Below are positions 7,746-16,186 of a stretch of DNA of 47,229 nucleotides, piece after piece. Each line of letters starts with the position of its first letter. Positions within the stretch are counted from its first letter, which is position 1. A program made the position numbers and the translations under genes. Source of the stretch: CAZONU01 sp965370045. GTDB lineage: Bacteria > Planctomycetota > SZUA-567 > JAKLDR01. The notes under the pieces were generated by a model. It was not told the DNA's origin, searched no databases, and saw nothing but the letters and a program-made list of their open reading frames with translations. The stretch covers positions 1 through 47,229 of the forward strand of contig CBDUSI010000019.1 in the NCBI GenBank assembly GCA_965370045.1, in the 5' to 3' direction.

Positions 7746-10426
7746 TCCCGCCGAAGATTCCCTCTTTCCCTGGCGCCGAGGGCCACGGGTCAGTCACCCC
7801 CGGCGGCCGCGGCGGCCGGGTGATCAAGGTCACCAACCTGAACTCCTCGGGGCCGGGCTCGCTGCAGTGGGCTTGCAGCCAGAAGGGGCCGCGCATCGTG
7901 GTCTTCACGGTCAGCGGGGTCATCACCCCGCCCTGCAAGAGCAAGGGCAAGAACTGGTTGTCGATCAAGGACGATAACATCACCATTGCCGGGCAGACCG
8001 CGCCGGGCGCGGGAATAACCATTGACGGCATGCTCTCCACCACCCGGGGGAGGCATAACCGCCGCAAGAAAGAGGATGCCTGTGACATAATTGTTCGATT
8101 CATTCGGGTCCGGCCCACCTGCACGGCCGGTGGCCGGGGCAGCAACCTCCGGGGGCTGGAGCTCTTCCGCGCCAAGCGCATGATGCTCGACCACGTCTCG
8201 GTCTCCTGGAGCGCCGACGACTGCGTGGCGCTGGGTACCAGTCCCGGGGCCACCGATCTCTCCTTCCAGTGGATGGCCATCGAGGAATCCGACATCCACC
8301 TGGAGAGCGGCGACGAGCCCCACAACTTCGCCATGCACACCACGGTCTACAAGGATCCGAAGCACCCCGGCCGGCCCGGCCCCATGACCATGCACCACAC
8401 GCTCTTCGCCCATCACTTCGACCGCGTGCCGCTGGTCAACGGCAAGTTCTTCGACTACCGCAACAACGTGATCTACAACGCGGGAACCGGAGGACACTTT
8501 GAGCCGTGGAGCAGGAAGCCCGACGAGCACTTCCTGAACTCGGTGGGTAACTACGCCAAGCCCGGCCCGGGAAGCATCATCGGCGTGCGCCTCTGGAAGC
8601 CGCCGTACACCCTTTGCTGGAGCGGGGTCATCGGCCTGGGCAGCAAGGGCAACTTCCACTACGCGGGCAATTATCTGGGCGAGCGGGGCGGCTACACCGA
8701 GGGCTGGAGGTGGTCCCGCCCCAGAGCGCTCAAGGGGGTCTCGGCTCAGCCGTTCCCCGCAGCCCCGGTCCGAACCCACACCGCCGAGGAGGCCTACGAG
8801 CTGGTCCGTGCGAGCGCCGGCTGCCTGCCCCGCGACGTGGTTTCGCGCCGCACCATCGCGGAGGTCGAGACCTTTACCGGATCCTGGGGCCGCCACGGCT
8901 CGCCCGGCGGGCTCATGGAGGGGCTGACCCCCGGAAAGGCGCCTCCGGACGGCGACAACGACGGGATGCCCGACGCCTGGGAGAAGGCCCACGGTCTTGA
9001 TCCCGCCGATCCGAAGGACAACAACAAGATCGTGCCCGCCGGGGCCTCGCCCGGGGACCGGCACAAAGGTTACACCTGGATCGAATACTACATCAACGAG
9101 CGTGCCGACGAGCTCGTGGCCCAGGCGCTCACCGAGTACCGTCTCAACACCGAGCCGCCCAAGCCCTGGAAGGAGGCTGCCAACGAGCTGCCCTCCGGTG
9201 CGATGGCCCACAAGTCGCTCGAGAGCATGGTGAAGGCCATCCGGGAGCAGGTCAAGGCCAAGGGCCACCGTACCAACTCGGCCTGGTACGCCATCCAGCA
9301 GCTCAGCCGGATGGGGGAAAAGGCCAGGCCCGCGGTCGGCCAATTGGCCGACATACTCCTCAAGAGCGAGGATCCCCGGACCAGGTGCTTCGCCGCCTGG
9401 GCGCTGGGGGCAATCGGGCCCCACGCCGCGGAGGCGGCCCCCGCGCTGCTCCGGGCGCTTCGGGCCGAGCAGAGCGTCAGGATGGGCAAGTGGAACTTCC
9501 GGCCCTACGGGTACATCACCTGGGCCCTGGGGCGCATCGGGCCCGCGGCCAAGGACGCGGTCCCGCTTCTGGGCAAGTTTGTCCAATCCAAGGGAGACCC
9601 CTTTTCGCACGCGCCGGCAGCCTGGGCGCTCAGCCAGATGGGGCCGGCGGCCAAGGCGGCCATGCCTGAGCTTCTGAAAGCTCTGGACAGCAGCGACAGG
9701 ACCATCCGACACCACGCGGCGGTGGCTCTGGCCAACGTCGGCTCCCCGGCAGTGCCGGGACTGACCAAGGTCGCTGGGTGGCGGCCGGGCCCCGCCGCGG
9801 CGGCTGCGGCCCGTGCGCTCAGGCTCATCGGTCCGGAGGCCAAGCCCGCGCTGCCCGCGCTGCTCAGGCTGTTGAAGAGCAGTCACGCGGTCTCGCGGAT
9901 CGAGGCCGCCCGGGCCCTGTCCGCCATCGAGCCGGGCGGCGCGGAGGTCACCGCGGCGCTGGGCGCGGCATTGTCCGACAAGGAATACGGAGTGCAGGTC
10001 AGTGCGGCGGCGGCTCTGGGCGAGTGCGGAGCCAAGGCTGCGAGCGCGATTCCCTCGCTGGAGAAAGCGCTTGGGGGCAAGAAGAAGGAGGTCAAGCGCG
10101 CTGCGGCGCTGGCGCTGGGGAAGATCGGCAAGCCGGCCATCCCCGCGCTCAAGAAGGCGCTCGCGGGGGGCGATCCCTTCGTCCGCAAGTACGCCGCGCG
10201 CGCGTTGGGCAACGTCGGCAAGGATGCCTCCGCCGCCGTTGACGTCCTGGTCAAGGCCCTGAGTGACGCCAACGCCGAGGTGCGCCGGGAGGCCGTCTGG
10301 TCGCTGGCGCTGATCGGGCCGGGGGCCGGGAGCGCGGCCGGGGCGTTGAAGAAAGCGCAGTCCGGTGGCGCCGATTACGTCGTCCGCTACGCGGCCGGCG
10401 TGGCGCTGAAGGAGCTACGGAAATGA
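7658..10426 (+). CDS. Secreted PL1-type pectate-lyase-like / HEAT-repeat protein
   Basis: Fourth paralogue, 922 residues. It starts with a different signal peptide family (MMFPGKHVLGAFAGALF, cleavage expected near G-R-G-A) from the two genes before. The beta-helix has LDHVSVSWSADD, R-V-P at 256-258 and DYRNN; a calcium-loop-like DGDNDGMPDAWEKAH lies near 431; HEAT repeats follow from about 541. AAGGAG at 7644-7649 is 8 bases from the ATG at 7658; a second ATG follows directly. The last 339 bases of the shared block (10172-10510) are identical to 7407-7745. That block covers three HEAT repeats, the stop/start overlap and the next signal peptide, which points to recent duplication or gene conversion. 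Confidence 0.88.
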   Translation: MMFPGKHVLGAFAGALFLWTAAGRGAEKWIPPKIPSFPGAEGHGSVTPGGRGGRVIKVTNLNSSGPGSLQWACSQKGPRIVVFTVSGVITPPCKSKGKNWLSIKDDNITIAGQTAPGAGITIDGMLSTTRGRHNRRKKEDACDIIVRFIRVRPTCTAGGRGSNLRGLELFRAKRMMLDHVSVSWSADDCVALGTSPGATDLSFQWMAIEESDIHLESGDEPHNFAMHTTVYKDPKHPGRPGPMTMHHTLFAHHFDRVPLVNGKFFDYRNNVIYNAGTGGHFEPWSRKPDEHFLNSVGNYAKPGPGSIIGVRLWKPPYTLCWSGVIGLGSKGNFHYAGNYLGERGGYTEGWRWSRPRALKGVSAQPFPAAPVRTHTAEEAYELVRASAGCLPRDVVSRRTIAEVETFTGSWGRHGSPGGLMEGLTPGKAPPDGDNDGMPDAWEKAHGLDPADPKDNNKIVPAGASPGDRHKGYTWIEYYINERADELVAQALTEYRLNTEPPKPWKEAANELPSGAMAHKSLESMVKAIREQVKAKGHRTNSAWYAIQQLSRMGEKARPAVGQLADILLKSEDPRTRCFAAWALGAIGPHAAEAAPALLRALRAEQSVRMGKWNFRPYGYITWALGRIGPAAKDAVPLLGKFVQSKGDPFSHAPAAWALSQMGPAAKAAMPELLKALDSSDRTIRHHAAVALANVGSPAVPGLTKVAGWRPGPAAAAAARALRLIGPEAKPALPALLRLLKSSHAVSRIEAARALSAIEPGGAEVTAALGAALSDKEYGVQVSAAAALGECGAKAASAIPSLEKALGGKKKEVKRAAALALGKIGKPAIPALKKALAGGDPFVRKYAARALGNVGKDASAAVDVLVKALSDANAEVRREAVWSLALIGPGAGSAAGALKKAQSGGADYVVRYAAGVALKELRK

Positions 10427-10510
10427 TGTTCCCGGGCAAGCACGTCCTCGGTGCGTTCGCCGGGGCCCTATTCCTGTGGACGGCCGCGGGCCGGGGGGCG
10501 GAGAAATGGA
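10172..10510 (+). repeat. 339-bp exact repeat across a gene junction, copy B
   Basis: Identical to 7407-7745. It joins the fourth to the fifth paralogue. A diverged third version of the same junction lies at about 12965-13304, where the partner gene is a PQQ-propeller protein rather than a lyase. Confidence 0.95.
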
Positions 10511-13224
10511 CCCCGCCGAAGATCCCGGCCTTCCCGGGCGCGGAGGGTTACGGGGCGGTCTCGAAGGGCGGTCGCGGGGGTAAGGTCATCAAGGTCACCA
10601 ACCTGAACCCCAAGGGCCCGGGTTCTCTTCAATGGGCCTGTGATCAGGAGGGGCCGCGAATTATCGTCTTTGAGGTCAGTGGGGTGATCAAACCGCCCAA
10701 CTCCAGCAAGGGCAAGAGATGGCTCTCCGTCAGGAGGGGCCGTGTCACTATTGCCGGGCAGACCGCGCCCGGCGCAGGGATAACCATTGAGGGCATGTTG
10801 TCCACCTCTCGATCAAGCTATGCAACCCCCAAAGAGAAACGGCCCGGCCGAAAGGCGCTCGTCCCCGATGTGATCGTCCGTTTCCTGCGTGTCAGGCCAT
10901 GCAGTGGCAAGGGGAATCTGCGTACCCTGGAGACGCGTGCCTCCCGGCGGATCATTTTTGATCACGTTTCCGGGTCCTGGTCAACGGACCAGTGCTTTAA
11001 CGCCGGCGGCATCGAGGACCTGACCTTTCAGTGGTGCGGGATTGAAGAGAGTGACATGTCCGGCCTGGAAGGCAGCAAGACCCACGGCTACGCTCTATTC
11101 GGAAGCTACAACGAGACCGGCAACACCACCGTGCATCACTGCCTGTTGGCCCATCACACTGGCCGCAATCCGGACTTCGACGAGAATTACAACGTCGATT
11201 TCCGTAACAACGTGCTCTACAACCTGGGCTTCGCTGAAACAGTGATGCGCTGGTTCAATCGCGCCAAGACCCCCAACAGGCCGTTCGCCATGTTCAACCT
11301 GGTCGGGAACACCTGGAGGACCGGGCCTGGCGGCATCCTGGGGTCTCGTTCGTACATGCCACCACCGTCCGCGTTGCTCCGGGGCTTCGTGCCGACCGAC
11401 TCGACCGGCCGATTCTGGTTTGAAGGCAACCGCTTCGACTGGGAAGGCCATGTCGGTATGGAACAGTACTCAGGAGGCAGGGCCAAGTATGCGGCCAAGA
11501 AGCCCTTCCCCATGCCGCCGGTCAGGACCCATACCGCGGACGAGGCCTACGAACTGATCTGCGCCCATGGCGGTTGTCTGCCGAGAGACGCGGTCAGTGC
11601 ACGCACCATCGCCGAAGTACGCACCCGCACCGGAGAATGGGGCAGGCACGGTGCCGACGGCGGGCTTATGGAGGGACTGACGCCCGGAAAGGCGCCCCTG
11701 GACACCGACAACGACGGGATGCCCGACGCATGGGAGAAGCTGCACAAACTGAATCCCAAGGACCCGGCCGACAACAACAAGCTCGTCCCGGCGGGGGCTT
11801 CACCGGGCGACCGGCACAAGGGGTATACCTGGATTGAGTACTACATCAACGATTGCGCCGACCGGTTGGTGGCCGCAGCGCTGACCCGTGCGCGCCTGGA
11901 CCGCACGCCCGCCAAGCCGTGGGACAAGCCGGCTACCGCTTTGTCCGCCGACGCCGCTCCCTACAAATCACTGGATGAGATCGTCAAGGCCATCCATGAA
12001 CAGAACGCGGAGCGGGACAAGGACCCGAGGAAACGGTGGCACATCACTCCGGGCTGGCTCGCGGTACAGCAGCTGGATCGCATGGGTGCGAAGGCGGCAC
12101 CGGCGGTTCCGAAACTGATCCCGGGCTTGCGCAAAGGCCTGGCCGATCAGCGCAGCGTGGCTTTTGCTGCATGGGCACTGGGAGCGATTGGCCCGGCTGC
12201 CAAGGAGGCCGTCCCGGAACTGATCAAAGCCCTCAAGTGCCCACAGAACACCAAGACCGGTAAGTTGGAGTTCCGCGTCTACGGGTTCCTCGCCTGGGCA
12301 TTGGGACGCATCGGGCTGAACGAGGAGCAAGCCAAGGAGGCGGTGCCCGTACTGGCTGGACTCATGCACGGTCCGGACAGAGCGTCGCGGGCCAACGCGG
12401 CCTGGGTGCTCAGCCGGATGGGAAAGACCGCAGAGCCGGCCATGGCCAAACTCCTGCAAGCCCTGGGCAAGCAACGCGGACACCGCGCCTCGGCTCTGAG
12501 TACCCACGCGGCCCGGGCACTGGCCAATATTGGCGCGCCTGCCGTCGATGGTCTCATCAAAGCTCTGGGTAGCAGGGAGATGGCCACCCGTGCTGATGCG
12601 GCCCGGGCGCTCGGCTGGATGGAGCCTGCCACGGCGATGAAGGCAGTGCCGACACTCATTGCGCGAGTCAAGAGCGACCCCGAACCCGTCGTTCGGATGT
12701 GGGCCGCCGACGCCCTTGTCAGGATTGCCTCAAGGAATGGAGGTGCGGTCGCCGCATTGGCTTCCGGCCTCAGCGATAAGGCCTACAGTGTGCGCGTCAG
12801 CGCAGCGACGGCGCTCGGTAGATGCGGTCCGGCGGCCTCAAACAGCGTGCCGGCGATGGCCAGGGCGTTGGGGGACAAGAGACGCGAGGTCAAGCGCGCC
12901 GCTGCGCTGGCGCTCGGCAAGGTCGGCAAGGCCGCGCTGCCGGCGCTGGAGAAGGCGCTGGCCGGGGGAGATCCCTTCGTCCGCAAGTACGCGGCGCGCG
13001 CGCTGGGTACCGTCGGCAAGGATGCCGCTGGCGCGACCGGCGCGCTGGTTAAGGCTCTTTCTGACAAGGACGCGGAGGTTCGCCGCGAGGTAGTCTGGTC
13101 GCTGGCGCTGATAGGCAAGGCCGCCGGGAGCGCGTCTGGCGCGCTGGAAAGCGCTGCGAAGAAGGACGCCGATTACGTCGTCCGTTACGCCGCCGGCGCG
13201 GCGTTGAAGAAGGTGCGGAAGTAA
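10423..13224 (+). CDS. Secreted PL1-type pectate-lyase-like / HEAT-repeat protein
   Basis: Fifth paralogue, 933 residues. Signal peptide identical to the fourth, then FPGAEGYGA..GGRGG, a basic variable loop at about 125-148, FDHVSGSWSTDQ, R-N-P at 248-250, DFRNNVLYN, calcium-loop-like DTDNDGMPDAWEKLH near 426, and HEAT repeats from about 542 to the end. In its lyase half it is closest to the third paralogue (both have an extra segment around the NR-x-F/W box and an SGxxxKYxA motif). Codon use in the middle (about 10800-12800) is visibly less GC-biased than in its neighbours, which fits an older or separately acquired copy. It ends with TAA overlapping the next ATG by one base. Confidence 0.88.
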   Translation: MMFPGKHVLGAFAGALFLWTAAGRGAEKWTPPKIPAFPGAEGYGAVSKGGRGGKVIKVTNLNPKGPGSLQWACDQEGPRIIVFEVSGVIKPPNSSKGKRWLSVRRGRVTIAGQTAPGAGITIEGMLSTSRSSYATPKEKRPGRKALVPDVIVRFLRVRPCSGKGNLRTLETRASRRIIFDHVSGSWSTDQCFNAGGIEDLTFQWCGIEESDMSGLEGSKTHGYALFGSYNETGNTTVHHCLLAHHTGRNPDFDENYNVDFRNNVLYNLGFAETVMRWFNRAKTPNRPFAMFNLVGNTWRTGPGGILGSRSYMPPPSALLRGFVPTDSTGRFWFEGNRFDWEGHVGMEQYSGGRAKYAAKKPFPMPPVRTHTADEAYELICAHGGCLPRDAVSARTIAEVRTRTGEWGRHGADGGLMEGLTPGKAPLDTDNDGMPDAWEKLHKLNPKDPADNNKLVPAGASPGDRHKGYTWIEYYINDCADRLVAAALTRARLDRTPAKPWDKPATALSADAAPYKSLDEIVKAIHEQNAERDKDPRKRWHITPGWLAVQQLDRMGAKAAPAVPKLIPGLRKGLADQRSVAFAAWALGAIGPAAKEAVPELIKALKCPQNTKTGKLEFRVYGFLAWALGRIGLNEEQAKEAVPVLAGLMHGPDRASRANAAWVLSRMGKTAEPAMAKLLQALGKQRGHRASALSTHAARALANIGAPAVDGLIKALGSREMATRADAARALGWMEPATAMKAVPTLIARVKSDPEPVVRMWAADALVRIASRNGGAVAALASGLSDKAYSVRVSAATALGRCGPAASNSVPAMARALGDKRREVKRAAALALGKVGKAALPALEKALAGGDPFVRKYAARALGTVGKDAAGATGALVKALSDKDAEVRREVVWSLALIGKAAGSASGALESAAKKDADYVVRYAAGAALKKVRK

Positions 13225-16157
13225 TGTTCCCGGGCAAGCGTGTCCTCGGCGCGCTCGCCGGCACTCTTCTCCTGTGGACGACCGCGGGCTCGGGGGCGGA
13301 GAAGCCCGCCTCGGAGGGGCCGGGCGCGGCCGAGATGACCGCCGCTGCCAAGGCCTGGAAGGCCAGCCTGAGCAACCCCAAGGCGGCGGCCGAGCGCGTG
13401 GCCGCGGTGACCGGCCTTGGCAAGGAGCGCTTCCCGCTGGCGCGCGACGGCGTGGAGCGGGTCAACTTTCTGGTGCTCGGGGGAGATGAGAAGCTCGCGC
13501 TGGCGCTGGCCGGGCGGGGTGAGGGCGTCCGGGTCTACCTACTCGGCGAGGAGGCGGCGAAGATCGACTCGCTCCGGAAGAAGGTGGAGAAAGCCGGCCT
13601 ATACGGGCGGGTGACCTGTCATCCGGCGCGCTTCGAGAGCCTTCACCTGCCCAGCTACTTCTTCGACGCCCTCATCGCGAATGGCAAGCTCTCACCCGCC
13701 GGCTTCCGGGAGGCCTACAGGCTGCTCAAGCCCGGCCGGCTGGCCTTCTTCGCTGGTCCGGGCGAGGTCACCGCCTGGCTGGCGGAGACCGACGCACCGG
13801 GGGGCAAGCAGAGCCGGGTGGGGGAGGCCGGGGGCGCGGCGGTGCTCTACAAGGGTTTCGACCCCGGCAACAAATACCTCAAGCTTCCGCTGGTGCGCCT
13901 GTGGTCCATGCGGGAGGATGTCACCGACTTCGACCCGGCCGGCCTCATAGGCAAGCGCTACCTCAAGCGCCGCATCAAGCCCGGCCAGGTGGCCCCGGCT
14001 GCCTTCTACAGAGGAAAGAGGGGCGAGATCGTCAGCGACCGTCGCGCCGTCCCCACCAGGCCGGCTGGGGCCAAGCGCGTGCCGCTGGAGGCCTACACCG
14101 GGCGCATCGTGCGTCCGGAGGAGGATTACGAAGAACCCGCCCCCCAAAAGTGGGTGAAGAGCAACAAGAGCGAGGGGACCTGCCATCCGGCCAGCGGCCC
14201 CCCGCCCCCCTACAAGTACGAGTGGATGTCCGGCAGGGGCAAGAGCGAGGTCCCGCATCACGGCTGGCACGTGGGCAAGGATCTGAAGACGGACAAGGAG
14301 GTCTGGACCTTCGCGGACCCCTTCATGTACCACGGCTGCTGCTCTCCGTTCCTCTACGTGAACGACCTCCTCTTCAAGAGCACCTACGGTACCCTCATGG
14401 CGCTCGACCCGCGAAGCGGTAAGCCTCTGTGGACCTACCGCAACGGCGGCAACAAGTGCGCGCGGCCCCTGGCGGCGCGCTCGATGCTGTTCATGCCGAC
14501 GATAACCGGCATGATGGGCGCGAGCCGCATGGGGCACGGCACGATAAGCTTCCAGGCCTTCGTCTGGGAGAAACTGGCCGGGGAGGCTCCCCCGGGCGAC
14601 GAACTGGAAACCGGCCCCGCCAAGTTGCTCGGCGCCGGCATTCCGGCCCGCGCCGGGGACTGGCCCACATTCGGGCGCGATGCCCGGAGGACGGGCAACT
14701 CCCCGGAGAAGGGGACCAAGCCGCCGCTCAAACTCCTCTGGAAGTTCGCGACGCGCGGCGAGGTCAAGGGTTCTCTGGTCGTCGCGGGCGGCACCGTCTA
14801 CTTCGGCTCCCTCGACCACAAGTTCTACGCGCTGGACGCGAAGACCGGGGCGGTCAAGTGGGTCTTCTACGCGGACGCGGAGATTCGCTCTTCGCCGTGC
14901 GTGTGGGGCAGCGGCGTCTACTTCGGTTGTGACGACGGCCGGGTCTACGCCCTGGAGCGGAGCACGGGCAAGCTGGCCTGGTCCTACCGGACGGCCACCA
15001 GCGCACCGCGCTCGGCCTACTTCACCGGCGCGCACGACCCCCGCAAAGCCAAGAAACTGATCGAGAAGCTGAAGAGCGGCGACAAGAAGCTCCTGGAGAA
15101 GTACTCGCCGTACCGCTCCACCAAGCCCATGACCTTCAACGGCCAGCCCTTGGCCTCGCCGGGCGTGGTGCGCTCCGCGCCGGCGGTGGTTGACGGGGTC
15201 CTATACGTGGGCACCGGACTGGGCAGCGCGGCGGAGGCGTGCTGGGGGTACCTGTACGCCCTGGACGCGATTACCGGGAAGCTCCTCTGGAAGGTGACCG
15301 ACAAGGACATCACCGACCACCGCAGCGAGCTGGCCATCGGGGTGACGGGGCCCCCCTGTGTCTACAAGGGCCGGGTGCACTTCTCATACGGGATCCACAC
15401 GGCGGTTGACGCCAAGACGGGCAAGCTGTTGCTCAAGGGCGGCACGGTGCCCGCCGGGCACAAGTTCCGCGGCTGGTGGGACCAGCTTCCGCCTGACTAC
15501 AAGCGGCACGACGGGAAGACCATGCGCTACTGGGTCGACCCCCTGTCCCGCGCCTCCTCCGGCGTACGCGGGGGGCTGGCCGTCGCGAAGGACGAGAACC
15601 TGGTGCTGGTGGTCTGCCGCCAGGTATGCCGCGCCGACAAGGTCGAGGTCACCGTCGGCAAGAAGAAGCGCAAGGTTGCCCCGGGCCCGGTCCGCGTCTT
15701 CGCCGTGGACGCGACCAGCGGCGAGGTCAAGTGGGAGGGCTGGGGTGACCGGGAAGGCATCGCCCTGTTCGAGCAGCCCCCGGCGCTGCACCGCGGGAAG
15801 GTCTACGTCGCCGGCGGCAAGGGAATCGCGATCTTCGACCTGGCCCGGGGCAGCGATAAAGTGATTCCCACGGTCCTGCAGAACCCGATAAGGCCCAAGC
15901 CCTGGGCCAAGCGCATAGTCGAGCCCGAGCGTAGGCTGGCCGGCGCCGGAGGCTTCCTTAACACCTCGCCGGCCATCGCCGGCGGACACATCTATGCCGG
16001 CTCAGATGACGGGCACGTCTACGCCTGGAAGTTGGACGGCGAGAAGCCGGTCTGGAAGCACAAGACCGGCGGCAAGGTGCGCTCGTCACCGGCGATTGCC
16101 CAGGGCCGGCTCTACATCGGCTCGGACGACGGCCACGTCTACTGCTTCGGACCCTAG
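13224..16157 (+). CDS. Exported methyltransferase-like / PQQ-type beta-propeller fusion protein
   Basis: 977 residues. The signal peptide (MFPGKRVLGALAGTLLLW) is a diverged copy of the one on the two preceding lyase-like genes, though the mature protein is unrelated to them. Residues about 60-210 resemble a class I methyltransferase Rossmann fold (VNFLVLGGDE, then FDALIANG, then a LLKPGR strand) but lack a proper G-x-G-x-G loop, so it is probably non-catalytic. From about 370 to the end are PQQ-type (BamB-like) propeller blades with repeated YALD..TG...W motifs, including a WPTFGRDARRTG box near 480. Such fusions are frequent in Planctomycetota (general knowledge). The start overlaps the previous stop by one base. 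A role in binding or surface assembly is inferred; no quinoprotein dehydrogenase activity is implied. Confidence 0.85.
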   Translation: MFPGKRVLGALAGTLLLWTTAGSGAEKPASEGPGAAEMTAAAKAWKASLSNPKAAAERVAAVTGLGKERFPLARDGVERVNFLVLGGDEKLALALAGRGEGVRVYLLGEEAAKIDSLRKKVEKAGLYGRVTCHPARFESLHLPSYFFDALIANGKLSPAGFREAYRLLKPGRLAFFAGPGEVTAWLAETDAPGGKQSRVGEAGGAAVLYKGFDPGNKYLKLPLVRLWSMREDVTDFDPAGLIGKRYLKRRIKPGQVAPAAFYRGKRGEIVSDRRAVPTRPAGAKRVPLEAYTGRIVRPEEDYEEPAPQKWVKSNKSEGTCHPASGPPPPYKYEWMSGRGKSEVPHHGWHVGKDLKTDKEVWTFADPFMYHGCCSPFLYVNDLLFKSTYGTLMALDPRSGKPLWTYRNGGNKCARPLAARSMLFMPTITGMMGASRMGHGTISFQAFVWEKLAGEAPPGDELETGPAKLLGAGIPARAGDWPTFGRDARRTGNSPEKGTKPPLKLLWKFATRGEVKGSLVVAGGTVYFGSLDHKFYALDAKTGAVKWVFYADAEIRSSPCVWGSGVYFGCDDGRVYALERSTGKLAWSYRTATSAPRSAYFTGAHDPRKAKKLIEKLKSGDKKLLEKYSPYRSTKPMTFNGQPLASPGVVRSAPAVVDGVLYVGTGLGSAAEACWGYLYALDAITGKLLWKVTDKDITDHRSELAIGVTGPPCVYKGRVHFSYGIHTAVDAKTGKLLLKGGTVPAGHKFRGWWDQLPPDYKRHDGKTMRYWVDPLSRASSGVRGGLAVAKDENLVLVVCRQVCRADKVEVTVGKKKRKVAPGPVRVFAVDATSGEVKWEGWGDREGIALFEQPPALHRGKVYVAGGKGIAIFDLARGSDKVIPTVLQNPIRPKPWAKRIVEPERRLAGAGGFLNTSPAIAGGHIYAGSDDGHVYAWKLDGEKPVWKHKTGGKVRSSPAIAQGRLYIGSDDGHVYCFGP

Positions 16158-16186
16158 CACCAGGCGGCTGACGGGGGAGGGCACTG

